Assembly: GCA_026984355.1 (NCBI GenBank)
Contig: JALSSG010000195.1
Coordinates: forward strand, 1-38,717
Direction of reading: 5' to 3'
DNA length: 38,717 nucleotides
Source of the DNA: Hydrogenothermaceae bacterium
GTDB lineage: Bacteria > Aquificota > Aquificia > Aquificales > Hydrogenothermaceae
The position numbers and the translations under genes are program-made. Below are positions 1 to 7,215 of this stretch, piece after piece; the first letter of the stretch is position 1, and every line of letters starts with the position of its first letter. Under the pieces are notes generated by a model. That model was not told the DNA's origin, ran no database searches, and saw only the letters and a list, made by a program, of their open reading frames with translations.

Positions 1-2877
1 CCAGTTTCCACCAAATTTTAGATGGCCCCAACCATCAGACATTTCAAGAAGGTTTAGTAAATCTCCAACAACTTCATTATGACATTTATTATTTTTAAAG
101 AATAAAGGCTCCCATCCATGCTCTATGATTATTGCATCCTTTGGTGCAGAAGGATAAAGTTTTGCCATAGCATAGAACTCACCTAAAGCATTAAATACTC
201 TTACTTCATCTCCATCTTTTATTCCTTTTTTCTTAGCTATCTCTGGATTTATCATCACATATGGTTTTCCTCTCTGGAGTCTTAGTAGTATCTTTGAAGT
301 TTTATATGTTGAGTGAATTGACCATCTTGCGTGAGGTGACATTAGAACAAACGGATATCTTTTTGGTCTTATAGGTTCTTTTGCTGTTGGCAATGCTGCA
401 CCAAATTCTATCCATAAATCATGGTCTACATAATAAGTGAGTCTTCCTGATAAAGTTTCAAATCTTTCAAATAAGAAAAGATTATTCTCAAATGAATTAT
501 ATGGTTTATCTGGATAAAGAGGTGATGATTTACCAGCTTTATCATTTAACATTAAGAAACCACCTCTTTTTCTCATAGATTCAATAGTATTTGGTTTAAA
601 CTGGTCTACATTTTCAAGGGCAAATTCTACTGCATCTTTATCACTTCTTACCTTACCACCTATAGTATATTCTTCAACAAGCTTATCTAGTTCTCTGTAC
701 CCTGTTTTACTGTGAGTTGGGTCAGGGATTTTTATAAATCTTTCTGGATTAGAATCTCCCCTTTTCTTAGCTTCTTCATAGTGCTTTAATGCTATTTCTT
801 GAAGCTTTTCTACTATAAGAGTACAGATTTCCCATTCTGATTTAGCCTCGCCTACAGGTTTCAAGTTGGCAGGTGGCTGAGCTAAGTTAGCATATCTATG
901 ATAACCAGGGTTTGTTCTTAAATCCCAAACTTCATAATGAGATTTCGCTGGTAATACTATATCTGCATATTGAGCTGTTGAGTTCATTCTAAAGTCAACA
1001 TATGCAAAGAATTTAGCTTTCTTTAGGAAAGCTTCTCTATAAGTACTTCCTTTATTCCTTCTAAATCTTGAATCAGCAAATATAAGGAAAGTTTCTACTG
1101 TATCCCAGTATGGTTTTCCATCTTTTTTATGTAGATTATCTTTCCATTTTTCATCTGTTCCAAAGTTAGCAAGCGTCTCTTTTACTCTTTTTATATATTC
1201 ATCTTTTGATAACCCTGTTGCTCTTTTTACATCTTCATCTTCATAAAGTTTTTCAGCATCTTTTAACATATTACCTAACACAAATTCACTTACAAAACCT
1301 GAAGCAAATCTAAATTGATACTTGCCTGCAAAACCAGAAAGTTTACCCATTCCAGATATAGCCCATTCATTTTCTGTGTTTAATCCACCATAAGGTCCTA
1401 ACTTTCCAACAAGTCCTGGTATAGATGCAACTGCTCTATGAGAGAGTAAACCGTTAAAGTATTTACCAAGTGTAAATCCTACATTTATCTCAACAACTTT
1501 ATTTAAAGCTATATCTTTTGCTAATTGTTCTACAATTGTTGGATGAACACCTGTTAATTTCCATGTTTTTTCTGCAGAGAACTTTTTAGCTTCTTCCTTT
1601 AGAAGTTCAAATACTGTTGTAACCTTTACTTTAGAGCCATCTTTTAGTGTTACCTCCCATGTACCTTCTAAAGCTGGATCTATATCCCATCCTACATCTT
1701 TTAACCTTAAGGTTGGAACCGGGCATCCTTCAGTTCCTGGCATTAGTGTTAATTTATTTGTTTTTGTATTCCAACAGAAGAAACATGCTTCTGGTTCAAA
1801 TTCTTTACCTTCTGCTTTTTCTTCAAAAGTTTTATAAATTTCTTCATCAAATTCAGCTGGAGGATTTTCTATATCTATATCTGACATCCTAAGTAACTTT
1901 TTGTTATCAAGTCTTACTAAGAAAGGTAAATCTGTAAATACTTTTACAAAACCTTCCTTATAAAGTTTTTTCTGAATTATCTCATTAATAACAGCCATTG
2001 CAAGAAATGCATCATATCCAGCCTTTACCGGAACCCATAAATCTGCATGTATCGCTGTAGCATTAAAATCTGGTGTAATAACTATAACTTTCGAACCGTT
2101 ATATTTTCCTTCCCAAACAAAATGAGCATCAGGTATTCTTGTTTTATTTGGGTCCATACCCCAATAAACCTGTACATCTGTAACATATTGAAAATCCCAT
2201 GAACAACCTATATTACCTTCGCCATAAACTATAGAAACACCCTGAAACATATCACCAACATAAGATGCTATATATGGTCTTACAGCACCAAGAAGTGTTC
2301 CAAGTCTCTTACCTGAAGCTGCTCTTGCTTCTGTAAGCATTCCAGAACCTACATGTATATATAAACCTTCCGGTCCCTTCTCTAACATTGTTTTATATAT
2401 GTTTTCTGCTATCTCTGTTATCGCTTCATCCCACGTTATTCTTTTCCACTGTCCAGAGCCTCTTTCACCTACTCTTTTCAAAGGATATAAAAGCCTATCT
2501 TTTTCATACATTATTTGAGAGTGCTGTACTCCTTTATTACATCCTCTTGGGTTAAAGTCAGGGATTTTTGGATTTATAGGTGTGTAGTTTGCTACCTGAT
2601 TTTCTCTTGTAACGATACCATTATCTACCCAGACATCCCATGCACAGTTACCCTGACAGTTTACACAGTGATACGCTGTACCGTGTTCTTCTTTTTTACC
2701 ATAAGTATAGGCAAACTCTTTTCTATACATATTTTCTGTATATGAGGTATTTGGATAAGAAGCTCTTGGATCTTCTACCCAAACTGCATCCTTTGCAAAT
2801 GCAGCATTTCCTCCTAAGGTTAACCCAGCTCCCGTTGCGCTAAGGGCTTTTAAGAAGTCCCTTCTTGAAAGAGCCAT
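1..2877 (-). CDS. Type II DMSO-reductase-family molybdopterin oxidoreductase, catalytic subunit (3' end beyond window)
   Basis: Large bis-MGD molybdoenzyme; 959 codons are open and the C-terminus lies outside the window. Residues 4-10 (SRRDFLK) plus a hydrophobic stretch form a Tat signal, so export to the periplasm is expected. His70, Cys74, Cys78 and Cys113 follow the H-x3-C-x3-C-x34-C pattern of the FS0 [4Fe-4S] cluster of NarG-type enzymes; an extra Cys71 sits beside the His. Asp209 in YVGDMF aligns with the Mo-ligating Asp of the family, and later blocks (RIPDAHF, AIHADLWVPVK, ADIVLPAKSHYE) are typical of the NarG/SerA/EbdA group. The start is set by AGGAGGT eight bases upstream. Substrate is unknown; the sulfur genes upstream in the same unit suggest a sulfur compound, but nitrate, selenate or hydrocarbon substrates cannot be excluded. 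No beta subunit is visible. Family assignment is confident, substrate is not. Confidence 0.9.
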   Translation of the reverse strand, partial: MALSRRDFLKALSATGAGLTLGGNAAFAKDAVWVEDPRASYPNTSYTENMYRKEFAYTYGKKEEHGTAYHCVNCQGNCAWDVWVDNGIVTRENQVANYTPINPKIPDFNPRGCNKGVQHSQIMYEKDRLLYPLKRVGERGSGQWKRITWDEAITEIAENIYKTMLEKGPEGLYIHVGSGMLTEARAASGKRLGTLLGAVRPYIASYVGDMFQGVSIVYGEGNIGCSWDFQYVTDVQVYWGMDPNKTRIPDAHFVWEGKYNGSKVIVITPDFNATAIHADLWVPVKAGYDAFLAMAVINEIIQKKLYKEGFVKVFTDLPFLVRLDNKKLLRMSDIDIENPPAEFDEEIYKTFEEKAEGKEFEPEACFFCWNTKTNKLTLMPGTEGCPVPTLRLKDVGWDIDPALEGTWEVTLKDGSKVKVTTVFELLKEEAKKFSAEKTWKLTGVHPTIVEQLAKDIALNKVVEINVGFTLGKYFNGLLSHRAVASIPGLVGKLGPYGGLNTENEWAISGMGKLSGFAGKYQFRFASGFVSEFVLGNMLKDAEKLYEDEDVKRATGLSKDEYIKRVKETLANFGTDEKWKDNLHKKDGKPYWDTVETFLIFADSRFRRNKGSTYREAFLKKAKFFAYVDFRMNSTAQYADIVLPAKSHYEVWDLRTNPGYHRYANLAQPPANLKPVGEAKSEWEICTLIVEKLQEIALKHYEEAKKRGDSNPERFIKIPDPTHSKTGYRELDKLVEEYTIGGKVRSDKDAVEFALENVDQFKPNTIESMRKRGGFLMLNDKAGKSSPLYPDKPYNSFENNLFLFERFETLSGRLTYYVDHDLWIEFGAALPTAKEPIRPKRYPFVLMSPHARWSIHSTYKTSKILLRLQRGKPYVMINPEIAKKKGIKDGDEVRVFNALGEFYAMAKLYPSAPKDAIIIEHGWEPLFFKNNKCHNEVVGDLLNLLEMSDGWGHLKFGGNW

Positions 2878-2915
2878 TAAACTTACCTCCTAGTTTTTAG
2901 TTTCTATTTTTAGAT

Positions 2916-2939
2916 AAAAAATGGTGGGTTGCCCCACCA
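2916..2939 (-). terminator. Intrinsic terminator between the rhodanese-like gene and the molybdoenzyme gene
   Basis: Read on the minus strand there is a perfect 7-bp stem (TGGTGGG/CCCACCA) closed by a GCAA tetraloop and followed directly by six T. It lies just after the rhodanese-like stop codon and only about 40 bases before the molybdoenzyme start. There is no room for a full promoter after it, so the molybdoenzyme must be reached by read-through or from a promoter overlapping upstream sequence. Confidence 0.85.
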
Positions 2940-2947
2940 CTAAGTTA

Positions 2948-3442
2948 TTATAAACAACCTCCACCACCACCCATTTTTGGTGGCTCATATTCACCATCTT
3001 CTGTTGGTAGACCAGCTTCATCCCATGCTACAACTCCACCTGCAAGGTTTTGAGCTATTTTGAATTTTTGAGCACATTTTTTGAATATCTCTGGGTCTCC
3101 ATCTCTTGATACTATTATTGTTGGGATATATGGATTAATTTGCTCAACCGCTTCTTCAGGAGCTTTTGATTCATCACAATCAGGAAGAGGAATAGCTCCA
3201 GGTAAATGAATGTCTGTATAGTATAGATACTCATCATCGTAATCTTCATCTTCTGGTTCATAAGGTCTAACATCTATTATCTGGATATTCACATTAGGAT
3301 TAGCAAGCTTTTTATATAGTTCTTGAGCTGTAACTGGTATTTGCTTTTGTAATTCTACTTCTTTCTTCCCAAAACTAACAAGTAAACCAGCAAGAACTAC
3401 AATCAAACCTATATATATTGCTCTTTCAATTTTTGGGTTCAT
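2948..3442 (-). CDS. Membrane-anchored rhodanese-like protein with Ser at the catalytic Cys site and a Gly5-Cys-Leu tail
   Basis: A 164-residue protein with one N-terminal membrane segment (about residues 8-25) and a single rhodanese fold outside the membrane (IIDVRP at 55-60, LAGGVVAW at 133-140). The loop that normally carries the persulfide-forming Cys reads IIVSRDGD, so position 112 is Ser; remaining Cys are 89, 123 and 163. An acidic insert (62-72) follows the first domain motif. The last residues are five Gly, Cys and Leu, a flexible arm reminiscent of the Gly-Cys arm of the sulfur carrier SoxY. Known family role is sulfane sulfur transfer; I infer a carrier or docking role instead of classical turnover. 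The start codon overlaps the stop of the upstream 47-residue gene by one base, so translation is probably coupled. Confidence 0.85.
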   Translation of the reverse strand: MNPKIERAIYIGLIVVLAGLLVSFGKKEVELQKQIPVTAQELYKKLANPNVNIQIIDVRPYEPEDEDYDDEYLYYTDIHLPGAIPLPDCDESKAPEEAVEQINPYIPTIIVSRDGDPEIFKKCAQKFKIAQNLAGGVVAWDEAGLPTEDGEYEPPKMGGGGGCL

Positions 3443-3585
3443 TATTCTTCACCTCCTTCTTGGAGTTGTACCTGTGCTGATTGGGCTTTCTTTTCTAGGT
3501 CTGAAATTTGAGATTTTAACCCAATCAAACCAACAATAAGAACCACTATTGCTAACCAGTACAGTACTCTTTCTATCATGCTCAT
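3442..3585 (-). CDS. 47-residue single-span membrane protein
   Basis: Begins MSMIERVLYW, continues through one hydrophobic span (about residues 8-23) and ends in a polar, heptad-like tail (SQISDLEKKAQSAQVQLQ). A GAGGT ribosome binding site precedes the ATG and its TAA shares a base with the ATG of the rhodanese-like gene. Its first 20 residues resemble the anchor of that neighbour (IERxxY, LIVVL, GL, K), suggesting that the two membrane segments share ancestry or pair with each other. Function unknown; a small subunit of a membrane complex with its neighbours is a reasonable inference. An alternative ATG lies two codons downstream. Confidence 0.7.
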   Translation of the reverse strand: MSMIERVLYWLAIVVLIVGLIGLKSQISDLEKKAQSAQVQLQEGGEE

Positions 3586-3610
3586 TTGCTACACCTCTTT
3601 ATATTATTTT

Positions 3611-4741
3611 TTAATCGTATACTTCATCAGCCAATTGTTTAGCCTGAATGAATTTCATCCATCTTCCAAAGTATATTAAATTTGCTGTAAGTATTCCTAC
3701 AATAAAGAATGTTCCAGACTGAGCTATAGAACCTACTGATAAAGTAGGATATGCTGCCAGGAAAGACCCAGTAGTACACCCACCACCAATCATAGCTCCA
3801 AGGGCAAGGAAAAATCCACCAAAGAACACAAGTATAAGTCTAACCCATGGTATTGGTGTAACCGCTACAGCAAATGGCGGTGGAACTACATCAAACTTAA
3901 ATGTTTTTGATAATATAGCACTGATAAATGCTCCTGGTATTAATCCAAGTATCAACCCTGCATGCCATATAACAGTCTCATTTATAGTTGGAACTACTTG
4001 TAGCGGATGACCTAACATATGAGCAATCCATCCTACAAGTGCAAGTGCTGCTCCTGAAAATCCAAGATATTCACCCTGCACAGTAGCCCACGTTATTATA
4101 AGTCCTGCAAGTATTCCTGAAGGTAGCCAGTGCCATTCACCTCTTAACATATCTAAAAGAGAGCGAGGTTCCTGTTCTTTATAATACTTTTTAGCAGGGT
4201 CTAACCAATCAGCTATTATTGCAAATATTATGAATGCTATTCCCCATACTACTGCAACAACTCCATAAGGAAGGCCTAAAAGGCCATATAAAGTTATTTT
4301 CTCTTTCTTTGCCAGTATTCCAGCTTCTACGAGTGTAGGTTGAAGCTCATTATAAGCCAAAATTCCAGCAACAAGACCTATAACTCCTGCAATAGCTAAA
4401 AACTTACCAGCACCAACTCTGGCGACACATGTACCAGGACAAAAACCAGCTGATGCCATAGCTATACCAAATAAAAATCCACCTATAAGATGTGCTATCC
4501 CCATATATGGCATCACTCTTGGATATATATGAGTCATTTCAGCTATGCCTAAGATATCTACAAGACCATAGAGTATAGAAGACGTAGCTACACCTATAAA
4601 TGCAAATTTCATTATTTTAAGGTCTCTAAGCAGGAGCATTCCTTCCACTCTTGAATATCTTATAGCTCCTACTTTGTGTAAAACAGCACCAAATAGAGCA
4701 CCTGTTATTAAACCCATTATCAATGCATGTAGGTGCTCCAT
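3611..4741 (-). CDS. YeeE/YedE-family sulfur transporter (paralogue 2)
   Basis: Polytopic inner-membrane protein of 376 residues, length and repeats typical of two-half YeeE/YedE transporters; relatives such as TsuA carry thiosulfate across the membrane by relay between Cys residues. Cys101 and Cys105 (GFCPGTCVA) and Cys322 (GGGCTTG) are the candidate relay residues in the two halves. I place the start at the ATG giving MEHLHA because AGGAGG lies eight bases upstream and the neighbouring paralogue starts the same way; a GTG three codons earlier would overlap that site. It follows its near-duplicate with a 21-base gap. Substrate (thiosulfate, polysulfide or other sulfane sulfur) is inferred from family and context. 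Confidence 0.9.
   Translation of the reverse strand: MEHLHALIMGLITGALFGAVLHKVGAIRYSRVEGMLLLRDLKIMKFAFIGVATSSILYGLVDILGIAEMTHIYPRVMPYMGIAHLIGGFLFGIAMASAGFCPGTCVARVGAGKFLAIAGVIGLVAGILAYNELQPTLVEAGILAKKEKITLYGLLGLPYGVVAVVWGIAFIIFAIIADWLDPAKKYYKEQEPRSLLDMLRGEWHWLPSGILAGLIITWATVQGEYLGFSGAALALVGWIAHMLGHPLQVVPTINETVIWHAGLILGLIPGAFISAILSKTFKFDVVPPPFAVAVTPIPWVRLILVFFGGFFLALGAMIGGGCTTGSFLAAYPTLSVGSIAQSGTFFIVGILTANLIYFGRWMKFIQAKQLADEVYD
3771..3937. repeat. Long near-identical block shared with 4923-5089
   Basis: This 167-base stretch inside the second YeeE/YedE gene matches the same codons of the first copy with about four substitutions and no indel. Flanking parts of the two genes diverge clearly more, which suggests recent duplication followed by patchwork gene conversion. 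Confidence 0.8.
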
Positions 4742-4762
4742 TATAATCACCTCCTTGAAAGG

Positions 4763-5890
4763 TTAGTCATAAACTTCATCTGCTGCTTTTTTGGCCTGTA
4801 CAAATCTACTCCATCTACCAAAGTATATAAGGTTTGCAGTTAAAACCCCTATTACAAAGTAGGTGGCAGACATAGCCATAGGACCAACTGATAAAGTAGG
4901 ATATGCTGATAAAAATGCTCCGGTAGTACACCCACCACCAATCATAGCTCCAAGGGCAAGGAAAAGTCCACCAAAGAACACAAGTATAAGTCTAACCCAT
5001 GGTACTGGTGTAACCGCTACAGCAAATGGTGGTGGAACTGCATCAAACTTAAATGTTTTTGATAATATAGCACTGATAAATGCTCCTGGAAGCACTCCTA
5101 ATATTAAACCAGCATGCCACATAATTGTTTCATTTATATTTGGAACTATTTGCAGTGGATGACCTATTACATGAGCAACCCATCCTACAAGTGCAAGTGC
5201 TGCTCCTGAAAATCCAAGGTACTCACCTTGCATAGTAGCCCACGTTATTATAAGTCCTGCAAGTATCCCTGAAGGTAGCCAGTGCCATTCACCTCTTAAC
5301 ATATCTAAAAAGTTTCTATTTTCTTTTTGCTCATACTTTTTAGCAGGGTCAAACCAGTCAGCTATTATTGCAAATATTATGAATGCTATTCCCCATACTA
5401 CTGCAAGAACTCCATAAGGTATTCCTAAAAGACCATATAAAGTTATTTTTTCTTTTTGACCTAAAATACCTGCTTCTACTAAAGAAGGCTGAATAATGCT
5501 GTATATAACTATACCTAGTATAAGACCTATAACTCCTGCTGTTGCAAACCATTTACCAGCACCAACTCTGGCAACACATGTACCAGGGCAAAAACCAGCT
5601 GATGCCATAGCTATACCAAACAAAAATCCACCTATAAGGTGTGCTATCCCCATATATGGCATTACTCTTGGATGAATATTTAGTGCATCTGCATAGCCTA
5701 AGAGGTGAACAAGGCCGTAGATTATAGAAGTTGTTGCTATACCAGTGAATGCAAATTTCATTATTTTAAGGTCTCTAAGTAAGAGCATCCCTTCTACTCT
5801 TGAATATCTTATGGCTCCTACTTTATGTAAAACTATTCCAAATAAAGCTCCTGTTATTAAACCCATTATCAGTGCGTGTGTATGTTCCAT
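4763..5890 (-). CDS. YeeE/YedE-family sulfur transporter (paralogue 1)
   Basis: 375-residue polytopic membrane protein with the same architecture as the following gene: Cys101/Cys105 in GFCPGTCVA, Cys321 in GGGCTTG, and an identical C-terminal ADEVYD. YeeE/YedE proteins import thiosulfate or related sulfur species through the inner membrane. GGAGG precedes the ATG at normal distance. The start codon is only about 15 bases downstream of an intrinsic terminator's T tract, so expression depends on read-through or on a promoter inside the upstream gene. The two paralogues differ mainly in loops and in the linker after the central half; they could form a heteromeric pair or have different substrates. 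Confidence 0.9.
   Translation of the reverse strand: MEHTHALIMGLITGALFGIVLHKVGAIRYSRVEGMLLLRDLKIMKFAFTGIATTSIIYGLVHLLGYADALNIHPRVMPYMGIAHLIGGFLFGIAMASAGFCPGTCVARVGAGKWFATAGVIGLILGIVIYSIIQPSLVEAGILGQKEKITLYGLLGIPYGVLAVVWGIAFIIFAIIADWFDPAKKYEQKENRNFLDMLRGEWHWLPSGILAGLIITWATMQGEYLGFSGAALALVGWVAHVIGHPLQIVPNINETIMWHAGLILGVLPGAFISAILSKTFKFDAVPPPFAVAVTPVPWVRLILVFFGGLFLALGAMIGGGCTTGAFLSAYPTLSVGPMAMSATYFVIGVLTANLIYFGRWSRFVQAKKAADEVYD
4923..5089. repeat. Long near-identical block shared with 3771-3937
   Basis: Partner of the block in the adjacent paralogue. It spans the codons around the GGGCTTG motif and the preceding membrane segments. Same length, roughly four mismatches by eye. Confidence 0.8.
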
Positions 5891-5905
5891 TTTCTATACC
5901 TCCAT

Positions 5906-5930
5906 AAAAAAACCGACCTGAGAAGGCCGG
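5906..5930 (-). terminator. Intrinsic terminator after the secreted sulfurtransferase gene
   Basis: On the minus strand CCGGCCT and AGGTCGG form a 7-bp stem with one G-T wobble and a TCTC loop, followed by seven T. It sits nine bases after the sulfurtransferase stop codon and directly before the ribosome binding site of the first YeeE/YedE gene, so it probably acts as a partial terminator that lowers expression of the downstream genes. Confidence 0.8.
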
Positions 5931-5939
5931 CTCCTTTAA

Positions 5940-6914
5940 TTATTTTTCAATTGGAAGAGATGGATCATTACCCCATTCATCCCAAGAACCAACATATACT
6001 TTAGCTTTATCATGTCCTACAAGCTTTAAAGCAGCAAAAACAAAAGAACCTCTACCTGTACCAACGTGACAGTATGTAATTACTGTTTTGTCTGGAGTAA
6101 CACCAGCTTTTTTGAAGTATCTTTTTAGTTTTTTAAGTGGTTTAAATAGTGGTCTTCCTGGTTTTCCTGAAGGGTTTCCAGCTACTTTCTTCCACTCAAA
6201 GAATACAGCTCCAGGTATATGGCCACCTCTTTTAACCTGTATTTCTTTACCTGGCTCATATTCAGCTTTTAATAAAGCTTTTCCTACATATTCTTGAAAT
6301 CTTCTAGCATCTAATATGATGTAATGTTCTTTATCTTTGGTAGCTTTTAATACTTCTTCTTTTGTAGCAAGTATATCCCATCTTATATTTGCTTTAAATG
6401 TTTTTGGCTGTACTTTTGCATGTCCAGTTTCTAATGGATAACCTTTAGCTTCCCATGTAGCAAGTCCACCATCTAACATTTTTACCTGCCCTTTATCTGC
6501 ATCTAAACCGTAAAGATAGAGAAAATACCATACACCAGATGCATTTGGACCTCTTCCATCATCATAAGCTATAGCTGTCATATCATTACTTATACCAAGT
6601 TCTTCTCCAATAAATTTCTCTGCCCTTTCTTTACACATAGGAAGTCCATTACATTCTTTAATATCTTTTAGATAGTGTAAATCGTGAGCAGACGTTATAG
6701 CTGAACCTGGAATATGTTTTTCACATTTTTTTTCTCCATCACTACATATAAACCTAACATCTGGTTTTCCAACTAAAGCTTTAGCATCATCTACCCATAT
6801 TAAAAATGGAGCTGGTGGAGATTTTCTCTCCTTTTTAGCTGCTTGAGCTTCAAATGGCATTACTAAAGAAGCAGCTGCTATACTTAGAACTGCTGTTGAC
6901 AGTATTTTCCTCAT
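5940..6914 (-). CDS. Secreted two-domain thiosulfate/3-mercaptopyruvate sulfurtransferase
   Basis: 324-residue tandem rhodanese. A Sec signal peptide (RKILSTAVLSIAAA, cleavage expected after AQA near residue 25) sends it to the periplasm. The N-terminal domain is the usual non-catalytic one (YDDGRGPNAS in place of the Cys loop); the C-terminal domain carries the active Cys282 in YCHVGTGRG, which differs from CRKGVT (thiosulfate type) and CGSGVT (mercaptopyruvate type), so the donor cannot be named. Four more Cys lie in domain 1 and may form disulfides. The start is the ATG six bases after AGGAGGT; an in-frame ATG 38 codons upstream has no ribosome binding site and would bury the signal peptide. 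First gene of the sulfur unit. Confidence 0.9.
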   Translation of the reverse strand: MRKILSTAVLSIAAASLVMPFEAQAAKKERKSPPAPFLIWVDDAKALVGKPDVRFICSDGEKKCEKHIPGSAITSAHDLHYLKDIKECNGLPMCKERAEKFIGEELGISNDMTAIAYDDGRGPNASGVWYFLYLYGLDADKGQVKMLDGGLATWEAKGYPLETGHAKVQPKTFKANIRWDILATKEEVLKATKDKEHYIILDARRFQEYVGKALLKAEYEPGKEIQVKRGGHIPGAVFFEWKKVAGNPSGKPGRPLFKPLKKLKRYFKKAGVTPDKTVITYCHVGTGRGSFVFAALKLVGHDKAKVYVGSWDEWGNDPSLPIEK

Positions 6915-7069
6915 TGATATACCTCCTGTTTTATTTTGTGGGACTTTTTGATTTTTTTGTAGGGTGGGATATAGGTTTTTTGTGGCAGGCGCCATATGAA
7001 GAAGTTTTTTTCTTTTAAAAATAAACATTTTAAATCCATATGCGGATATAAATATATCCTAACTGATAG
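6915..7069 (-). other. Long 5' leader of the sulfur operon
   Basis: About 150 transcribed bases separate the predicted start site from the sulfurtransferase ATG. The stretch is A/T-rich, lacks a strong hairpin or a recognisable riboswitch, and contains an ATG in frame with the gene but without a ribosome binding site. Apart from the palindrome at its 5' end I see no further defined element. Confidence 0.4.
7044..7059. promoter_or_regulatory. 16-bp palindrome at the start of the sulfur operon transcript (candidate operator)
   Basis: GGATATA, two bases, TATATCC: perfect 7-bp arms. It lies just downstream of the predicted -10 box, covering roughly +4 to +19, where a bound repressor would block transcription. 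A further ATCC/GGAT pair borders it on the ATG side. Symmetric AT-rich sites of this kind are bound by ArsR-type sulfur-sensing repressors among others; the regulator is not identified. Confidence 0.5.
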
Positions 7070-7098
7070 ATAATATACCAATTCAGTTAAGTTAACAA
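7070..7098 (-). promoter_or_regulatory. Sigma-70 type promoter of the sulfur operon
   Basis: TTGTTA (-35), 17-base spacer, TATTAT (-10) on the minus strand. It is the best promoter in the 301-base gap between the sensor kinase gene and the sulfurtransferase gene. Confidence 0.6.
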
Positions 7099-7215
7099 GC
7101 CTTAACCTATGTTTATTCTTTCTATAAGAAAGTTTTAATATTCTAATTATCAAATGCATTCCATAATTGTAAAACTAAAAAAATAAAAATTTCAATATGT
7201 CAAAAAGGAATAAGG

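Noticed and set aside
1647..2843. Several plus-strand ORFs across the left end
   Set aside because: They are shadows of the minus-strand molybdoenzyme gene, which is open from 2877 to the edge with clear family motifs.
6915..7028. Longer N-terminus (38 more residues) for the secreted sulfurtransferase
   Set aside because: No ribosome binding site at the upstream ATG, and it would place the signal peptide inside the chain.
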